Below the pieces are notes generated by a model that was not told the origin of the DNA, did not search any database, and saw only the letters and a list, made by a program, of their open reading frames with translations. From the NCBI GenBank assembly GCA_025716855.1, contig JAIXMQ010000002.1:558001-622000 (forward strand): a stretch of 64,000 nt of DNA. The letters are read 5' to 3'. This document shows positions 20,289-33,140 of this stretch, one piece after another; the first letter of the stretch is position 1, and every line of letters starts with the position of its first letter. A program made the position numbers and the translations under genes. The DNA comes from Pilaira anomala. Its lineage: Eukaryota > Mucoromycota > Mucoromycetes > Mucorales > Mucoraceae.

Positions 20289-22666
20289 ATGACAGATCTT
20301 GCTAAAGAATACCTTGTTTTATGGGCCTCACAAACAGGTAATGCTGAATGGATTGCTAAGAACATTCATACTGAGGCAGCCAAAAAGGGCTATACTGGTC
20401 AATGTTTTGTAATGGATGATTTTGCCATTGTAAGTTTTTTTTTATATCTTCATTACAATAAAGCTACAATCAACTAAATTGTCTGTTAGGCACCTCTTCA
20501 AAAAGCTGGTGTGATTATTTTAGTGTCTTCTAATACAGGCGATGGTGATGCACCAGACAATGCTCTCAAGTTTTGGAGATTCTTACGTCGCAACAAGGAT
20601 AAGACTTACCTTACAAATACCAAATATACAATTTTGGGTTTAGGTGATAGTAATTATTCCAATTTCAATTACACAGCACAACGTTTAGAAAAGAAGTTTA
20701 AGGAATTGGGAGCTACTGCTTTTTATGAAAAGGGTTTAGCTGATGATGCTGAAGGGTAAGTTTTTAATATTTAAATGAGAGAGTAAAAATTCAAGAGAGC
20801 TCATATATCATATATATATATAGCTTGGAGAATATTGTGGATCCTTGGATCGAAAAGTTATGGGAAGTCTTACCTACAGTTTTGGAACAAAAGTCAGATT
20901 TATCTATCGAGGATGCTGTAGAAGCTGAAAAAGAATTAGAGAAACAAATGACTGAACTTCAAATCGATCCTGAAACCGTTCCTTTCTCAAAAAAGAATCG
21001 TGAAGATGCCTTACCTGAAGCGGTTGAGAAATATACTGCATTAGATAATACTTTAGTAGATAACTTTACAATGAAAAAGAGAATGGAAGATTTACCTGGT
21101 AAAGTAACCGACTACACTCATTTGGAAAACAGTCTAGTAGAACAAAAGTCGTTTAAAAAGGGATCTCCTTTAGAGATCAGCTTAGCTGGTCTTGAGATAG
21201 GTGCTAAATTGACTGGTTTACCTCGTATCTCTGTCCCAGTTGCTAAATTAACAAAGTTGGATGATCAACAAGTGGATAACGATACAAAGGATAAAGTGCC
21301 CGAGTTTGTGGTTACAGCTTCTCCTATTACCTATGCTTCTGTCACTATGGTTTCTTGTTTAACTACGGCAGATGCATTGAAACGTACTTTAGAAATCGAA
21401 TTAGAGGTTGAAAAAGATACACATTTTGATCCTGGAGATTCTTTTGGTGTATTGGCTCCTAATGATGAAGAGTTGGTGCAAGCAATTTTAAATAGATTAT
21501 CTGTACCAGTAGAAGAATACCATAGATTATACAAGGTAGAAGGAGACAATCTTCCTACACATTTAGAAAAGGCTACTTCTGTTACTTTAATTGATTTATT
21601 CCGATATGGTGTTGATTTCACTAGTCATCCCAGAAAGGCTTTATTTAGAATGTTGGCTGATCATACTTCTGATCCCAAGGAAAAGTTAACATTGATGTAT
21701 ATCTGTAGTAAACAAGGTGCTGCAATCTTTAATGCTGTTCGTGATGAATCACCTACTTTACTTGATATTCTTGAAACTTTCCCAAGTTGTCAACCTCCTA
21801 TTGAACGTCTTTTGGATTTATTACCTGCTCATTTACCTCGTTTCTATTCCATCTCAAGTTCTCCTTTGAAACGTCAAGGCAAGATCCGTTTTGCTTTTAA
21901 TGTAGTTGAATATGTTACTTCAGGTGGTAAAGTTCAACGTAAGGGTGTTGCTACCCCTTGGTTAGATCAAATTACGAATCGAATTCCTAGCCGTACTAAA
22001 GATACAAACGAAGAGATTGATATCTCTAAACTTGGTATTAAGGTACCCATGTTTATTCGTCATAATTCCAACGCATTCATTTTGCCTACCGAGACTGAAC
22101 GTCCTTTGGTCTTGATTGGTCCAGGTACAGGTATTGCACCCTTCATTGGCTTCTTAGAACACCGTCAAACACAACGCAAGATTCGTATGTCCATGGGAGG
22201 ACTTGGACATCAACCTAACCGTCAAATTCAAGAATCATTTGGACCAATTTATGTATATTATGGATTCCGTGATAAGAAGAAAGACTTTTTGTTTGAAAAG
22301 GAAATTAATGAGTTCGAAAAAGATGGTACTATTACTCATTTAGCTCTTGCAGAAAGTAGAGCAACAGAAAACAAGGTTTATGTGCAAGATTTAATTAAGC
22401 GTGACTCTGATAAATTGTATGATTTAATTATAAACAAGGACGCTGCTATCTATATCTGTGGTGATGCTAAGGGTATGGCCAAGGGTGTACAAGATGCTTT
22501 AGTTGAAATGTTGGTTCAACACCATAATGTTGATTCTAAGCAAGCAAATAAGATTTTGATTGATTGGATCTTTAGTAGAAAATACCTTCGTGATTTGGTA
22601 GGTTTTTATTATTATTATTATTATTGATAATTATTTGTTACTAACGTTTTTATTTAGTGGTCATAA
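20289..22666 (+). CDS. MTRR: methionine synthase reductase-like diflavin reductase
   Basis: Diflavin (FMN/FAD) NADPH reductase most like methionine synthase reductase, which reactivates cobalamin-dependent methionine synthase by reductive methylation. Exons are 20289..20429, 20490..20755, 20824..22597 and 22658..22666 (729 residues, close to human MTRR). The flavodoxin domain has ASQTGNAEWIAKNI, SSNTGDGDAPDNALKFWRFL and LGLGDSNYSNF; it ends with GLENIVDPWIEKLW, a block characteristic of this family. A long hinge precedes the FAD domain (LPRFYSISSS), the NADP site (GPGTGIAPFIGFLEHR) and YICGDAKGMAKGV. The last exon is just TGG-TCA-TAA, giving the end RDLWS; a terminal aromatic (W) is typical of the family. 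NADPH-P450 reductase is less likely because there is no N-terminal membrane anchor. The ATG at 20289 starts just before the flavodoxin fold. Confidence 0.85.
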
Positions 22667-23420
22667 TTTTTTTTTTAATGAAAATAAAGTTCTTGTATTT
22701 CCCACTATTTTTGAAAATAATTATTGAGAATTAGTTTTGGAACAAAAAAAAATTTGAGAATAAAATGAACAATTGTTTTGAATTGGTAGTATTAACTCAG
22801 TATCTTTATTATCCTGAGCGATAGTTGGGAAGGAAAGTTACGATATACGGTTTCTTTTGAAGACATCAGGGCGACTTGTGTTCTTAGATGCTTCACAATT
22901 GCTAATACAGCGGTCAAATCCCTGTTACAAACTCTGAAATTTGTTGCCATTAATATTGCTCACGGGCTCCAAGTATTGTTGATGTTTGCATCTAAGAAGG
23001 CTAATTTAGTGTTTGATTGTATAAGGGGTCCCCATCATGTTCAAAATTTTACCTTAAGAGTCCGCGGTATTTAACTAATAGGGGTTTTCTTCTGTTGAAA
23101 CAGTCTAGGGTTATTGCATTCCTTAAACATTTCTAATGCGTAATTACAGGTGGGACAGACGCTTGGGAGTTCTGTATTCGTTAAAATATACCTTGAACCT
23201 CTCTCTTTTTTTTTAGCATTCGACTTGGGAAATATAACACTGTAGTCATATTGCCAGTGAGTTTATTTGAAATTGAAAATAATTAAAAGTATCGAAGCAG
23301 TACATAGAAGAGAGTTTATAATTAAAGAAAAAGAGACATTATATTTATATTTTAAAATATGGCTTTTATTTAATTTAAAAAGATAAAGGAAGAATACACA
23401 TGTAAGATTGTAACTATGTG
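22667..23420. other. intergenic region, no gene recognised
   Basis: About 750 nt of moderate-complexity DNA. Both strands are broken by stops and no family is recognised. It may hold old mobile-element sequence, but this is not supported by any motif. Confidence 0.35.
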
Positions 23421-23494
23421 CCAAGACCAAGACCAAGACCAAGACCAAGACCAAGACCAAGACCAAGACCAAGACCAGAACCAAGACCAAGACC
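23421..23494. repeat. hexanucleotide microsatellite (CCAAGA)n
   Basis: About twelve copies of CCAAGA in tandem with one variant unit (CCAGAA) near 23475, followed by a long A tract and GA repeat. The unit is not a telomere repeat of the TTAGGG type. Confidence 0.95.
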
Positions 23495-23497
23495 TAC

Positions 23498-23528
<31 letters not shown>

Positions 23529-23539
23529 AGAGAGAGTAG

Positions 23540-24170
23540 AGATGCGCTAGCTTACTTCCCGCTAAAGAAAGAGTTTCCAGAGCTGACCACGGGGAGGTCC
23601 ATCTCAATGCAGCTCCATCTTTTTCAGTAAAAGAGGAATCACTACCGGTTTATTGGAATTACAATCATCCAGAAAACGGACCCACGCGAGAGGCAGGCCA
23701 ATCTCTATGCCACCATCCAGGATACGAGGAACCCAATGTCAATCTTTAAGCAGTTACACAGCATCCCAAGTACTGAAATCACTCAAGTACTATGTGCAAT
23801 GAGACACCGATACACCACCAAGACCACCTACTCTCGTAGGCTCCGCAAAACGTGAAAGTTATAAACATGATCCACCACAGTCTAAACCTTCTGCAACGCC
23901 CGCTTATGGAGTGATGTTACCCGCTAAAAACCGTACTCGCCTGAATTTCGCTAACCATTTGGAGGATCACTGCTAGTTCAGGATGCTAAGTCACCTCCCT
24001 CTAAGAATCACCTTAGAGTCTCAAAGTTCTTGTTGCTTGGAGTGGATATAACCTAGCGAAGCGGTAAAAAGCTAAGGCCCAAGTGTAGAGGGCACGTACC
24101 TTCAGTAACAACGGCACTAGAATCACCTAGTGAGTATACTCAGTATACGCGCGTCTGACATAGAGATAAA
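23540..24170 (+). mobile_element. possible decayed retroelement (gag-like) fragment
   Basis: This stretch is clearly GC-richer and less repetitive than its surroundings. In shifting frames it reads like protein: YFPLKKEFPELTTG near 23555, QANLYATIQDTRN then KQLHSIPSTEI near 23700-23800, and MRHRYTTKTTYSRRLRK just after. Later it reads PAYGVMLPAKNRTRLNFANH. These pieces are in different frames with stops between them, as in a decayed coding sequence. The style resembles gag/ORF1 regions of fungal retroelements, but no reverse transcriptase or integrase motif is present, so the class is not established. It directly follows the CCAAGA microsatellite. Confidence 0.35.
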
Positions 24171-24424
24171 AAGAGGAGGTGTGTGTGTATTAAAAATAAG
24201 AAGAATAGGTTTTTAGAAAGAAGGATGAGGAAAAAAAGAGAGATTTTTTTTTTTTTTTAGTTCGTTTTTATAGAAAAAAAAACCCTGGTCTTAATCAAAG
24301 TGGGCGTTTTGTTTATATTAATGAAGGCCCTAGAACTTTCTCAAGAACAGTCAACCAACCATGACTACGCCATGTGACAGACATCAAATAAACAGGTTTT
24401 TTTTTACATTAACCAGTTTGATTT

Positions 24425-24483
<59 letters not shown>

Positions 24484-26318
24484 AGGCAAGATACTAAAAA
24501 AAAAGCTACTGATTTATTGAGTTCCTGATGCAAAAGACTATAACCAGATACAAAATCCTATGTATTCGTAATTTACAGCCTACTTTTTTTTTTAGACACC
24601 AATAGCATAATAGTGAACATAGAAAGTTGAACACGCAGGTTTATCATCACATGTTGCCCATCGTTTTGGAATCATTTTATTAACGGAATTATCAAGGATG
24701 AATTTACATAAAACTTTAAAAAAAAATACTATAGCAATAATAAAAGCATGTTTTATTATTTGTATACATATTATTAGGTAGAATATCAAACTCACAGAGT
24801 TAATGAGTAAAAAAAAAAGATCATAATAATTGTGGCCGAATCGGTCACACGATTGAAATAGTGTCTGCTAACTAATATAGTAATCAAAAGCTGCTCCATA
24901 GAATTAAAGAGGCAGATAAATTAAGCGTTTTTACAACGCCTTTCTGTTATCGCATCTTTTTATTGTATCATCTAACTATATAAATGGGCGTGTTATCCAA
25001 CACTATTATATAGTGTCTTTTCAGCTCAGGGATCAAAACCATTTCACTCTTCCTGATACCTAATCTATCAGGACTATAGCAGCATTGGATACTTTTATCT
25101 TGTTATAATATACTAGTAGGCATTATTGTAACTAATACTCCGATTCAATTGTTTTTAGGTGATGTGGCATTGCGTCTTTTTTCATCAATTTTTTCCCTCT
25201 GTCTATCATTATAAGAAACAATGTGTACTCATATTAACCCGTTCTTTGAGAAACAAAACCCGCTTTTTTCTTAAAAAAGTTTATTCCATTTAAATAAATG
25301 CGCCTTTGTTGTTGGTTTGGCTGTACACATATAGAGTCTCATTTGACAGGTCCGGTACCCAAAAAAAATGGCCTAGGAACCTCGAGTAACTATACGGAAT
25401 GGATATCAAAGTAAAAAAAAAAAAAAATGTTGTTTTGGGGCTGATTTCAGTTATGAAGATGTCAATGTAAATTTGTTTAGGGTTAAAACGATTGTGTTTC
25501 AAGTTTTCTTTTTTTTTTTTTTTTTTTTTACTTAAAAAAGACCCCTTGCATTATAGAATAAAATGTTTAGTCATAATTAGTAAAAAAGTTCATCATAAGT
25601 CCTTTTATTGAAAGTCCCGTTAAGCTAAAATTCAAGATAAAGTTTATATTTAGCATTTATAGTAAAAAAGGTGACACTACTAGTACATATTTTTTTTGTC
25701 ATTATGAAAATATATCTATGTAACGAAGCTTCTGAATTGTAATTGATATAAATACATATAATAGAATTGTTATCTCCAAGAACTGATAAGAAAAAAAAAT
25801 AGCTTTGATATTACTACTTTTAGATGATAAACAAATTAGAACGCATGGGCAAAAAAGGGTCATTTTATTCAGTTATACAACAGGATTTTTTTTTTTTTTT
25901 TACTCTCTGTACGAGGGCCAAGTATAGTAATAATTTATATCAAAAAGCCCAGGGACATCGGATAAAAGAAAATGTATTTTATCTTGATAGCAGCACATCT
26001 AAATAAAGAGAGATATATGTAATAAGATTTGGATAAAGAAATTATAATTCACTCACAATAATTTTTTTCGCACGCCAAATATCATTTTAATAGATACCAA
26101 AAAGGTTTATTAAAAATGATTGGCTAAAGCTGACAAATGCAAAAAGTGTTACAAAATTTTGAATTCCTTGCATCTTCATTGGGTCCACACTTGACACATT
26201 TTTTTTTTTTTTTATATATATATAAATCTGACTATACTTTCCCACTTGTTTTTTATTTCTTCTCTTTTTTTTTTAGTTCTTTTTTCTTTTTTTTTTTCGC
26301 TTGTATATAAAATTAAGG
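24171..26318. other. AT-rich intergenic region
   Basis: More than 2 kb with no supported gene. It contains a 53-nt A tract at 24429-24481 and T tracts at 25511-25529, 25885-25900 and 26199-26213. Short open frames here are Phe/Ile/Lys-rich and not protein-like. The last about 150 nt, pyrimidine-rich, are probably the promoter and 5' leader of the aminotransferase gene. Confidence 0.4.
24429..24481. repeat. 53-nt A tract
   Basis: Uninterrupted A run in gene-free DNA. Confidence 0.95.
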
Positions 26319-27816
26319 ATGTCTGTTGCTACAAAACTTGCTCAATTTGGTAAAAAACATATTGCTAGAGGTATTGGTAGATCTACCGAACTTGTTATTT
26401 CAAAGGCAAAAGGTACATATGTTTACACTGTTGAAGGTAAAAAGTATCTTGATCTTTCAACTGGTATCGGAGTCACCAACACTGGTAAGTGAAAAAAAAA
26501 AAAGCATAATGAAACGCGTTTTTTTTTTTTTTATGAATATAAATATTGACTTTTTTTATTTATTTATATAGGTCACAGTCATCCTACCGTCGTAAAAGCC
26601 GTTCAAGAACAAGCAGCAAACTTGGTTCACGGTCAAGTGAATATCTTTTTCCAAAAGCCTATGCTTGATCTTATTCAAGGTTTATTACCCAGAATGCCCT
26701 CACCTAAACTTGATACATTCTTCTTTTGGAACTCTGGCTCCGAGGCCGTTGAAGCAGCTGTAAAGATTGCACGTCATGCTACCAAGAAACAAAATATTAT
26801 TGTATTTCAAGGATCTTACCATGGTCGTACATTCGGTACTATGGCCTTGACCACTTCCAAGACTATTTATAGTGCAGGTTTCTCACCTTTAATGCCCGGT
26901 GTTCACGTTGCACCTTATCCCTATTTTCAACAATGGGCTGCTCATAAAGCTGATCCTAAAAAGTTTGATGCTGACTGGTGTGGTGAAGAAGCACTTCAAC
27001 AACTTGAGCTTTGTTTAAAGCAACGTTCTGATCCTCAAGATACTGCTGCTATTTTAATTGAACCTATCCAAGGTGAAGGAGGATATGTTGTACCACCTAA
27101 AAGTAAGTAAAAAAAAAAAAAAAAAATAGAGAAAAAAAAAAAAAAAAAAAAAGGGACCATATATACTTATTTCTCTCCTATACATATTAGATTTCCTTGC
27201 CGGTCTTCGAAAGATTTGTGATAAGCATAATATTTTATTGATTTGTGATGAAGTTCAATCTGGTTTTGGTCGTACTGGTAAGATGTTTGCGGTTGAACAC
27301 TTTGATGTTGTTCCCGATATTTTAGTGATGGCAAAGGGTATTGCATCTGGTTATCCTATTTCAGCTGTAGTATCTCGTAAAGAAATTATGGATAAACAAC
27401 CTCCAGGATCTATGGGTGGTACTTACTCTGGTAACGCTATTTCATGTGCAGCAGCTAATGCTACACTTAAAGTATTTGATGATGAAGATCTCTTAAAGAA
27501 TTGTAATGTTCGTTCTGAACAATTCTTCAAAGGATTAAAGTCTAAACTTCCTGGTCTTTTACCTGAAGGTGTTACTTGTGATATTCGTGGTAAGGGTCTT
27601 ATGATTGGTATTGAATTTATGGGAGTTCCTTATGGTTTTGCTAGCAGTGTTGCATCTGAAGCCTTAAAGAATGATACAATCCTTTTAACTACTTCTATTT
27701 ATGAAACCCTTCGTTTAATTCCTCCTCTTAATATTACTGAAGAAGAAACTGATCTTGCTCTTGAACGTGTCACTGCTAGTGTTGCAGCAGCGGTCGAGAA
27801 CCTTAAGAAGGCTTAA
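26319..27816 (+). CDS. class III PLP aminotransferase (4-aminobutyrate aminotransferase-like)
   Basis: Pyridoxal-phosphate enzyme of the class III omega-aminotransferase family, closest in style to 4-aminobutyrate (GabT) and acetylornithine-type enzymes. Exons 26319..26484, 26572..27102 and 27191..27816 give 440 residues. Conserved sites include FFWNSGSEAVEAAVKIAR, GSYHGRTFGTMALT (PLP ring contact) and ILIEPIQGEGGY. ICDEVQSGFGRTGK carries the Asp that pairs with the PLP pyridine nitrogen; it precedes LVMAKGIASGYPIS, whose Lys is the Schiff-base lysine. The C-terminal domain ends in RLIPPLNITEEETDLAL. The N-terminus (MSVATKLAQFGKKHIARGIG) is basic and could target mitochondria, but it is short. 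Substrate cannot be fixed by eye; GABA or a related omega-amino acid is likely. Confidence 0.88.
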
Positions 27817-29218
27817 ACATATTCCCCTTTTTTTTAATTAAATAAAAATCAATTGGTGCTTTTAGTCTGAAAATAATTGATGTGAATCATTTTCTCCTTT
27901 TAAAGTATAGTCAAAAAATCTGGAACAAGCTGTGTTACCAAAACCTTTATGTTTAAAGCCAACCACAAACCCAAACAACAATGACAATAAACCTGTGAAA
28001 GTTATTTTGCTGACAATACGGCTCATTCAGATGTATAAGGCATTCCACAAAAAACTAATTTGTACCTTTGTCGAAAGTGTTATATGATAAATTCATATAA
28101 GAAAAAAAAAGGAAAGACCTTGTATGGGATGGGATAACTGAGGAAAAGTTGGACAAAACATGTAAATAACACGGTTAAAGCAATATTAAATTCATTCGAT
28201 CCAGCGTTAGATACACCTATTGGAGCTTCAAATTGTTTGCCTCTTGATACAGCCAAAGTATTTAATAGATCATTTGATCAAGATCACTTTAGCTGGGAAA
28301 CGAAATGAATCGGTTAAAAAATGAATAAAGGTAACCGTTCTTATTCCCAAAACTTTCGTAAATATTTTAAGCGTGTTGGTCGTAATTTTAAGCAATTGAC
28401 GCAAGTATTACTTGGTATTTTGGCGGATCAAAGAAGATTACTTGAAAACAGATTCATTTTTTACAGCCATTATACGATCATTTGGATGATCAATTAGATT
28501 GGGCATTCTCAAGAAAAATACGGGTTCAGAAAAAGTGAGGATGAAACATTCCTCTAGACAGTACGTTCTCCTGTGCCTACATAATACGATATTTGACGGT
28601 TAAATTATAATTTTGCCTCTTTTCTCATTTCTCTCTTGTACTTTAACACACGTAGATATATCAAAAAAGCTAGTTATTATTTAAAAAAGTTGTTTTCTGA
28701 GTTGGCAGAATTGGATTATAAGTAAATAGAGGGGAAATGAAACTCAACTGAAGTTTGTGTAATATTCGGGGTGATCATAATATAAATAAACTTTTAAGAT
28801 AATAAAAAGACAAGGATAGATATCTATACAGAAGTTTAAATAGGTTGCACTGATATTTATATATTAGTAAAACTCAAATTTAACATATTGTCTGTAATCA
28901 AGTAATACATTTTAAAGATATTTCTCTGAAAACGATCTCTGATATAATATCTCATCCTAAAATAAACATTATGCTTTAAAAGGTTAGCATTTATTTCACA
29001 CATGTATTGATTCTTACTTTTAAAACACATTTTTTTTTTCTGAACAAGATAATAATTCGTCATAAAACCAATGTACGTCATAAGCCTTTCTTTTTTCTTT
29101 TATATTTTTATATTTTAGTCTTTTTTTTTTTTTTTTTTTTTTTTTTTCTCCTTTTCCTTTATATAACTTGATGTATTGATCTTTTGTACATTGACTTCTT
29201 TTTATTAAATTGCTCATT

Positions 29219-29249
<31 letters not shown>

Positions 29250-29364
29250 TTCTTATTTAAACCAAATACTTTAATACTTTCTTTTAAAAAACAAGCAATT
29301 GCCTGTACAATTACGACACTAATACTACATTAAAAAAAAAAAAAAACAGACAACTAATTCAAAA
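27817..29364. other. intergenic region with broken coding-like segments
   Basis: This lies between the aminotransferase and histidine kinase genes. Plus-strand pieces at about 28170-28310 (ILNSFDPALDTPIGASN in frame) and 28320-28500 (SYSQNFRKYFKRVGRNFKQL) read as protein but end in stops; a further piece near 28480-28520 reads HLDDQLDWAFSRK in another frame. They look like one decayed gene of unknown family. From about 28740 on the DNA is AT-rich, with T tracts at 29119-29147 and TA repeats at 29225-29250. Confidence 0.35.
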
Positions 29365-32300
29365 ATGACAAGGTAAAAATGATACAAAAGTTCACAAAAA
29401 ATATAAAAGTGACAAAACAAGAACTAAAAATTCCCTTTATACAGTGAAATATCATCTTCAGCCACTTCACAATATCATGCTCAGTTATATTCTGGCCAAA
29501 AACAGTTACAGAAACGACATCAACAAAAACTAGAACAACAAACACTAGCACCAAATATGATACATAAACCAACTCAATTAAATTATAAAGCACTTTCATT
29601 TGATGCACCAAATTTATATCAAACATCTTTACAATTAACAACTGAAATTGATATTCATGCTTGGTGGGTTTCTCTTGTCAAGATATTCTCTGGTAAAAAT
29701 GATTTTTTTTTATATATATTTATTAATGTGTAACCTATTAACTTTATTTGCATATATTATAAATTAAAAAAGAATCATTTCATGCAACTAGAATAACTTT
29801 GAGTATTCCACAAGATTCAAATGACCCCTTTAATGGACCTTGGGGATTAAAAGCAGTTTATAACAAAACTGGTTCGATCAGTCAAGATTCTGATATGATT
29901 AGTATTGATTCAAGTATTACCACTACTACTACTACTAATAGACATATGAAAGATGATGAAGAAGTAGAGTATGATGATGATGAAGAAGAAGAAGAAGAAG
30001 AAGAGGATGATAAAGATGATGATGATGAAGAAGATGATGAATCAAATTCTGATTATTTTTTACATGATCATAGTATACATGAAACATTTCCTAGGCATGT
30101 TCCTTGGTGTTTTGATAGAATACAACCATTTGAATCAGAACCTGAACCACTCATTAATAACCATAGTGTAAATAGAATATTAAAAAGAAATGCACCTGTT
30201 GTATTATCAAGAGAATATCGTAGAAAGTCATCAACAAAAAGATCATTTGGAAGTGAAGATCTTGGATTAGAAATATTTAAAAGAGCTTTAATAGATCAAA
30301 CAACTGAGAAATCTCGTAAATCAAACTGGTCATTACCAATCATTACTACACCATGTTTATCAAAAAATGATTCAGGTGAGATATTAGTTGATAGTTCTTC
30401 ATTCATGTTAATTGAAGAAGAAGAAGAAAATAATCGTAATTCCAATAAGAACAGTAGTGAGTCTATATTAAATACCCCTGGTGGCTGTTCTAGTACAAGT
30501 GTAGCAAGTGCAACACCCGGAAGTACTTTCTTACAAGATTATGATGAATATGAACAACAACAACCTTCACCATGGTCTCAATCTCCTGCTCCTTCACCTG
30601 CTGTCATGGATCCTGAAATTAATCCTTTCTTTCAAATTCCTCCTGATATTGATGATGACGCCTTTAATCCCGTTTCACCTGAAACTTATGATAATACTTC
30701 TGTACCTTTTCCACCACCAGTATCAAATGTGCATTCAATTGTACACATACCTTTATTTCATCCTTCAGGTTCAATGGAATATATGTCTTCACATCGTCAG
30801 TCAACTGCTTCTTCCACAGGTTCTTTACAACAAGAACAACAGCAGCAACATCATCAACAACAACAGCAACAACAAAAGCAACCACAACAGCCACAATCAC
30901 ATCACCACCATCACCTATTTTCTTATACCAATAGTCCACTTACATACAATTCGAATGCACCTAATAAACAACAAGAAAAGCAACAACAAGCACAACATTA
31001 TCCTATACCAATCGCCATTTTATCTTTTTTGGCACCAATTGTACCTTATCCACCTGTATTGTTATCAAGTATTTCGTCTTTATCACCATTTATTGCCGCT
31101 AGTTTTATTAATGCTATTGAAAATGCACATATAAAGAAACAAGGACAACTCTATAATAGTCGTAGAAAAAATAATAATAATATCAACACGATGAATCAAA
31201 ATAATGAAGCGAATAATAATCGACCTAAAGTATTTAGAAGAAGATCATCAAAGACATCTAAATTAAAAAATAAGCAAGATAAATTTGAAAACATTGGTAG
31301 TGGTAATGAAAATGATAATGAAGAAGAAGAAGAAGAAGATGGTATCCCAGATTCTGGTAATGAAGATCAAGATGACGATTACTTATTACACCATCAAATT
31401 GATTCAACCAATACAACACCTAAAGCAGGGGGACCCGATATATTCATGTTTGAGAAGAGACCAGATCATTTAGGTAGTATGTCTAATTTCACACGTAGTT
31501 CATTAGAGACAGTAACAGAACAAGATACATTGATTCACCCTCAACAAATATTAAATCACCCTTCAACAACCACAGATGCTTCATCTGTCTCTTCCTATGA
31601 ATCATCGTTTTCTTCTACTCCTGCAGAAACATCCTATACAAACAATCCATCTGCATTAGATGATTCGGGTTTGCTTTCAAATGCAAGAAAGCGATCTTCT
31701 CAAACCTCGATGGCCAGTGCATCTTCTTCGCAGAAAGAGCAACGTCGATTATCTCAATCTCGATCTTCTTATAAAGCTCTTTCTCCTTCTTCCGTTGCTG
31801 TCATGGAAGGTTGGGGTGCTGTCTCTCCTACCACGGGTCTTCCTATTTCCGCTTCCATTCCTCCTCATGCCATGTGTGGTGATCGAAATTGTGTCAAACA
31901 TGCTATTCGGCATCATCTTTTAGATCAGGACACCGATACTGAATGGGATGATCCACAACAAACCTGTCAACAACACATTCCTTCTCCTCTTAGCCCTTTT
32001 AAACCGAAACGTCCTCTTCTTCGACGTAAAAATCCAAGAAAATCAAGGTATAAAAGAACAGGTAGTTCGGGTAGTACCAAATTCTCGACTCGTAAATTAT
32101 ATGATGATGATGGCTTTCACTATCATCGTCAACCTAGACATCAAAATCAACATAGAACTGGTGTAGATCGATTTTTAGTTGCACCTAAATCAAGTTTATT
32201 ACGTTTAATTATTGATGGTATTCCTATTCATGTATTGTAAGTTTATATGAGTATCTTATCTAGCATTGTTTATATCTATTTATATTAATATTTCTTGATT

Positions 32301-33103
32301 CAGTACTTGTTCAACTACAACAGGCCAACTTACTTGGGTTAATAATCGTACTTTGCAATATACTGGTAAATCTTTAAAAGATCATTTAGGTCCTAAATGG
32401 TTATCACATATGCATCCTGATGACAGATCGAAATGTAAACACGCTTGGGATACTGCATATCGACAGGGAAACGGATTTGCAGGGGAGTATCGATTAAAGC
32501 GATTTGATGGCATTTATCGTTGTTTCCTGTGGCGAATTGTACCTCTACGTGATTTAAAGGGAAGAATTATTCACTGGTTTGGAACATGGTAAGTTTTATT
32601 TTATATGTACGATTTAAAACCATGAATTAACACTATATAAATTATAGCACGGATGTGCATGATCAACATATGGCTAAAGAAAGTAACTTGCGTCAAATGG
32701 AAATTGAAAGCAATGAAAGAAAATATCGATTACTTGCAGAAGCCATTCCTCAAATCGTATTTACCTTTTCACCCGGTGTAGGCCTTACTTATGCAAACGG
32801 CAATTGGAGTAATTATTCCGGAAAATCATTTAATCAAACGCGAGGATTGGGATTTATGTCTTGCGTACATCAAGAAGATCGTGCTAAACTTCAATTACCT
32901 GATTGTGCTCCTTATGCATCTAAAGCAGGTATCTCATGGCAAAGTGAAGTAAGATTATTAAGCGCAGAAGATGAATATAAATGGTTCTTGGTGAAATGTG
33001 TATCTGTGGATGAATTAGATAGTGATGAAGTACGATGGTTTGGTACTTGGTAACGTATAATTGTTTTTTATTACTATTATAGAGATGTCCAACTCATTAT
33101 TAC

Positions 33104-33140
<37 letters not shown>

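Noticed and set aside
23421..23494. Internal telomere repeat
   Set aside because: The unit CCAAGA does not match TTAGGG-type telomere repeats.
23418..23630. Pro-Arg repeat protein from the microsatellite
   Set aside because: The frame is just the translation of CCAAGA repeats, and runs into poly-Lys from an A tract.
24830..24910. Possible tRNA-like segment (gtggccgaatcggt)
   Set aside because: Resembles the start of a tRNA D-arm, but no T-arm consensus or acceptor pairing follows.
30508..31134. Plus-strand 208-codon frame
   Set aside because: Alternate-frame shadow within the histidine kinase N-terminal exon.
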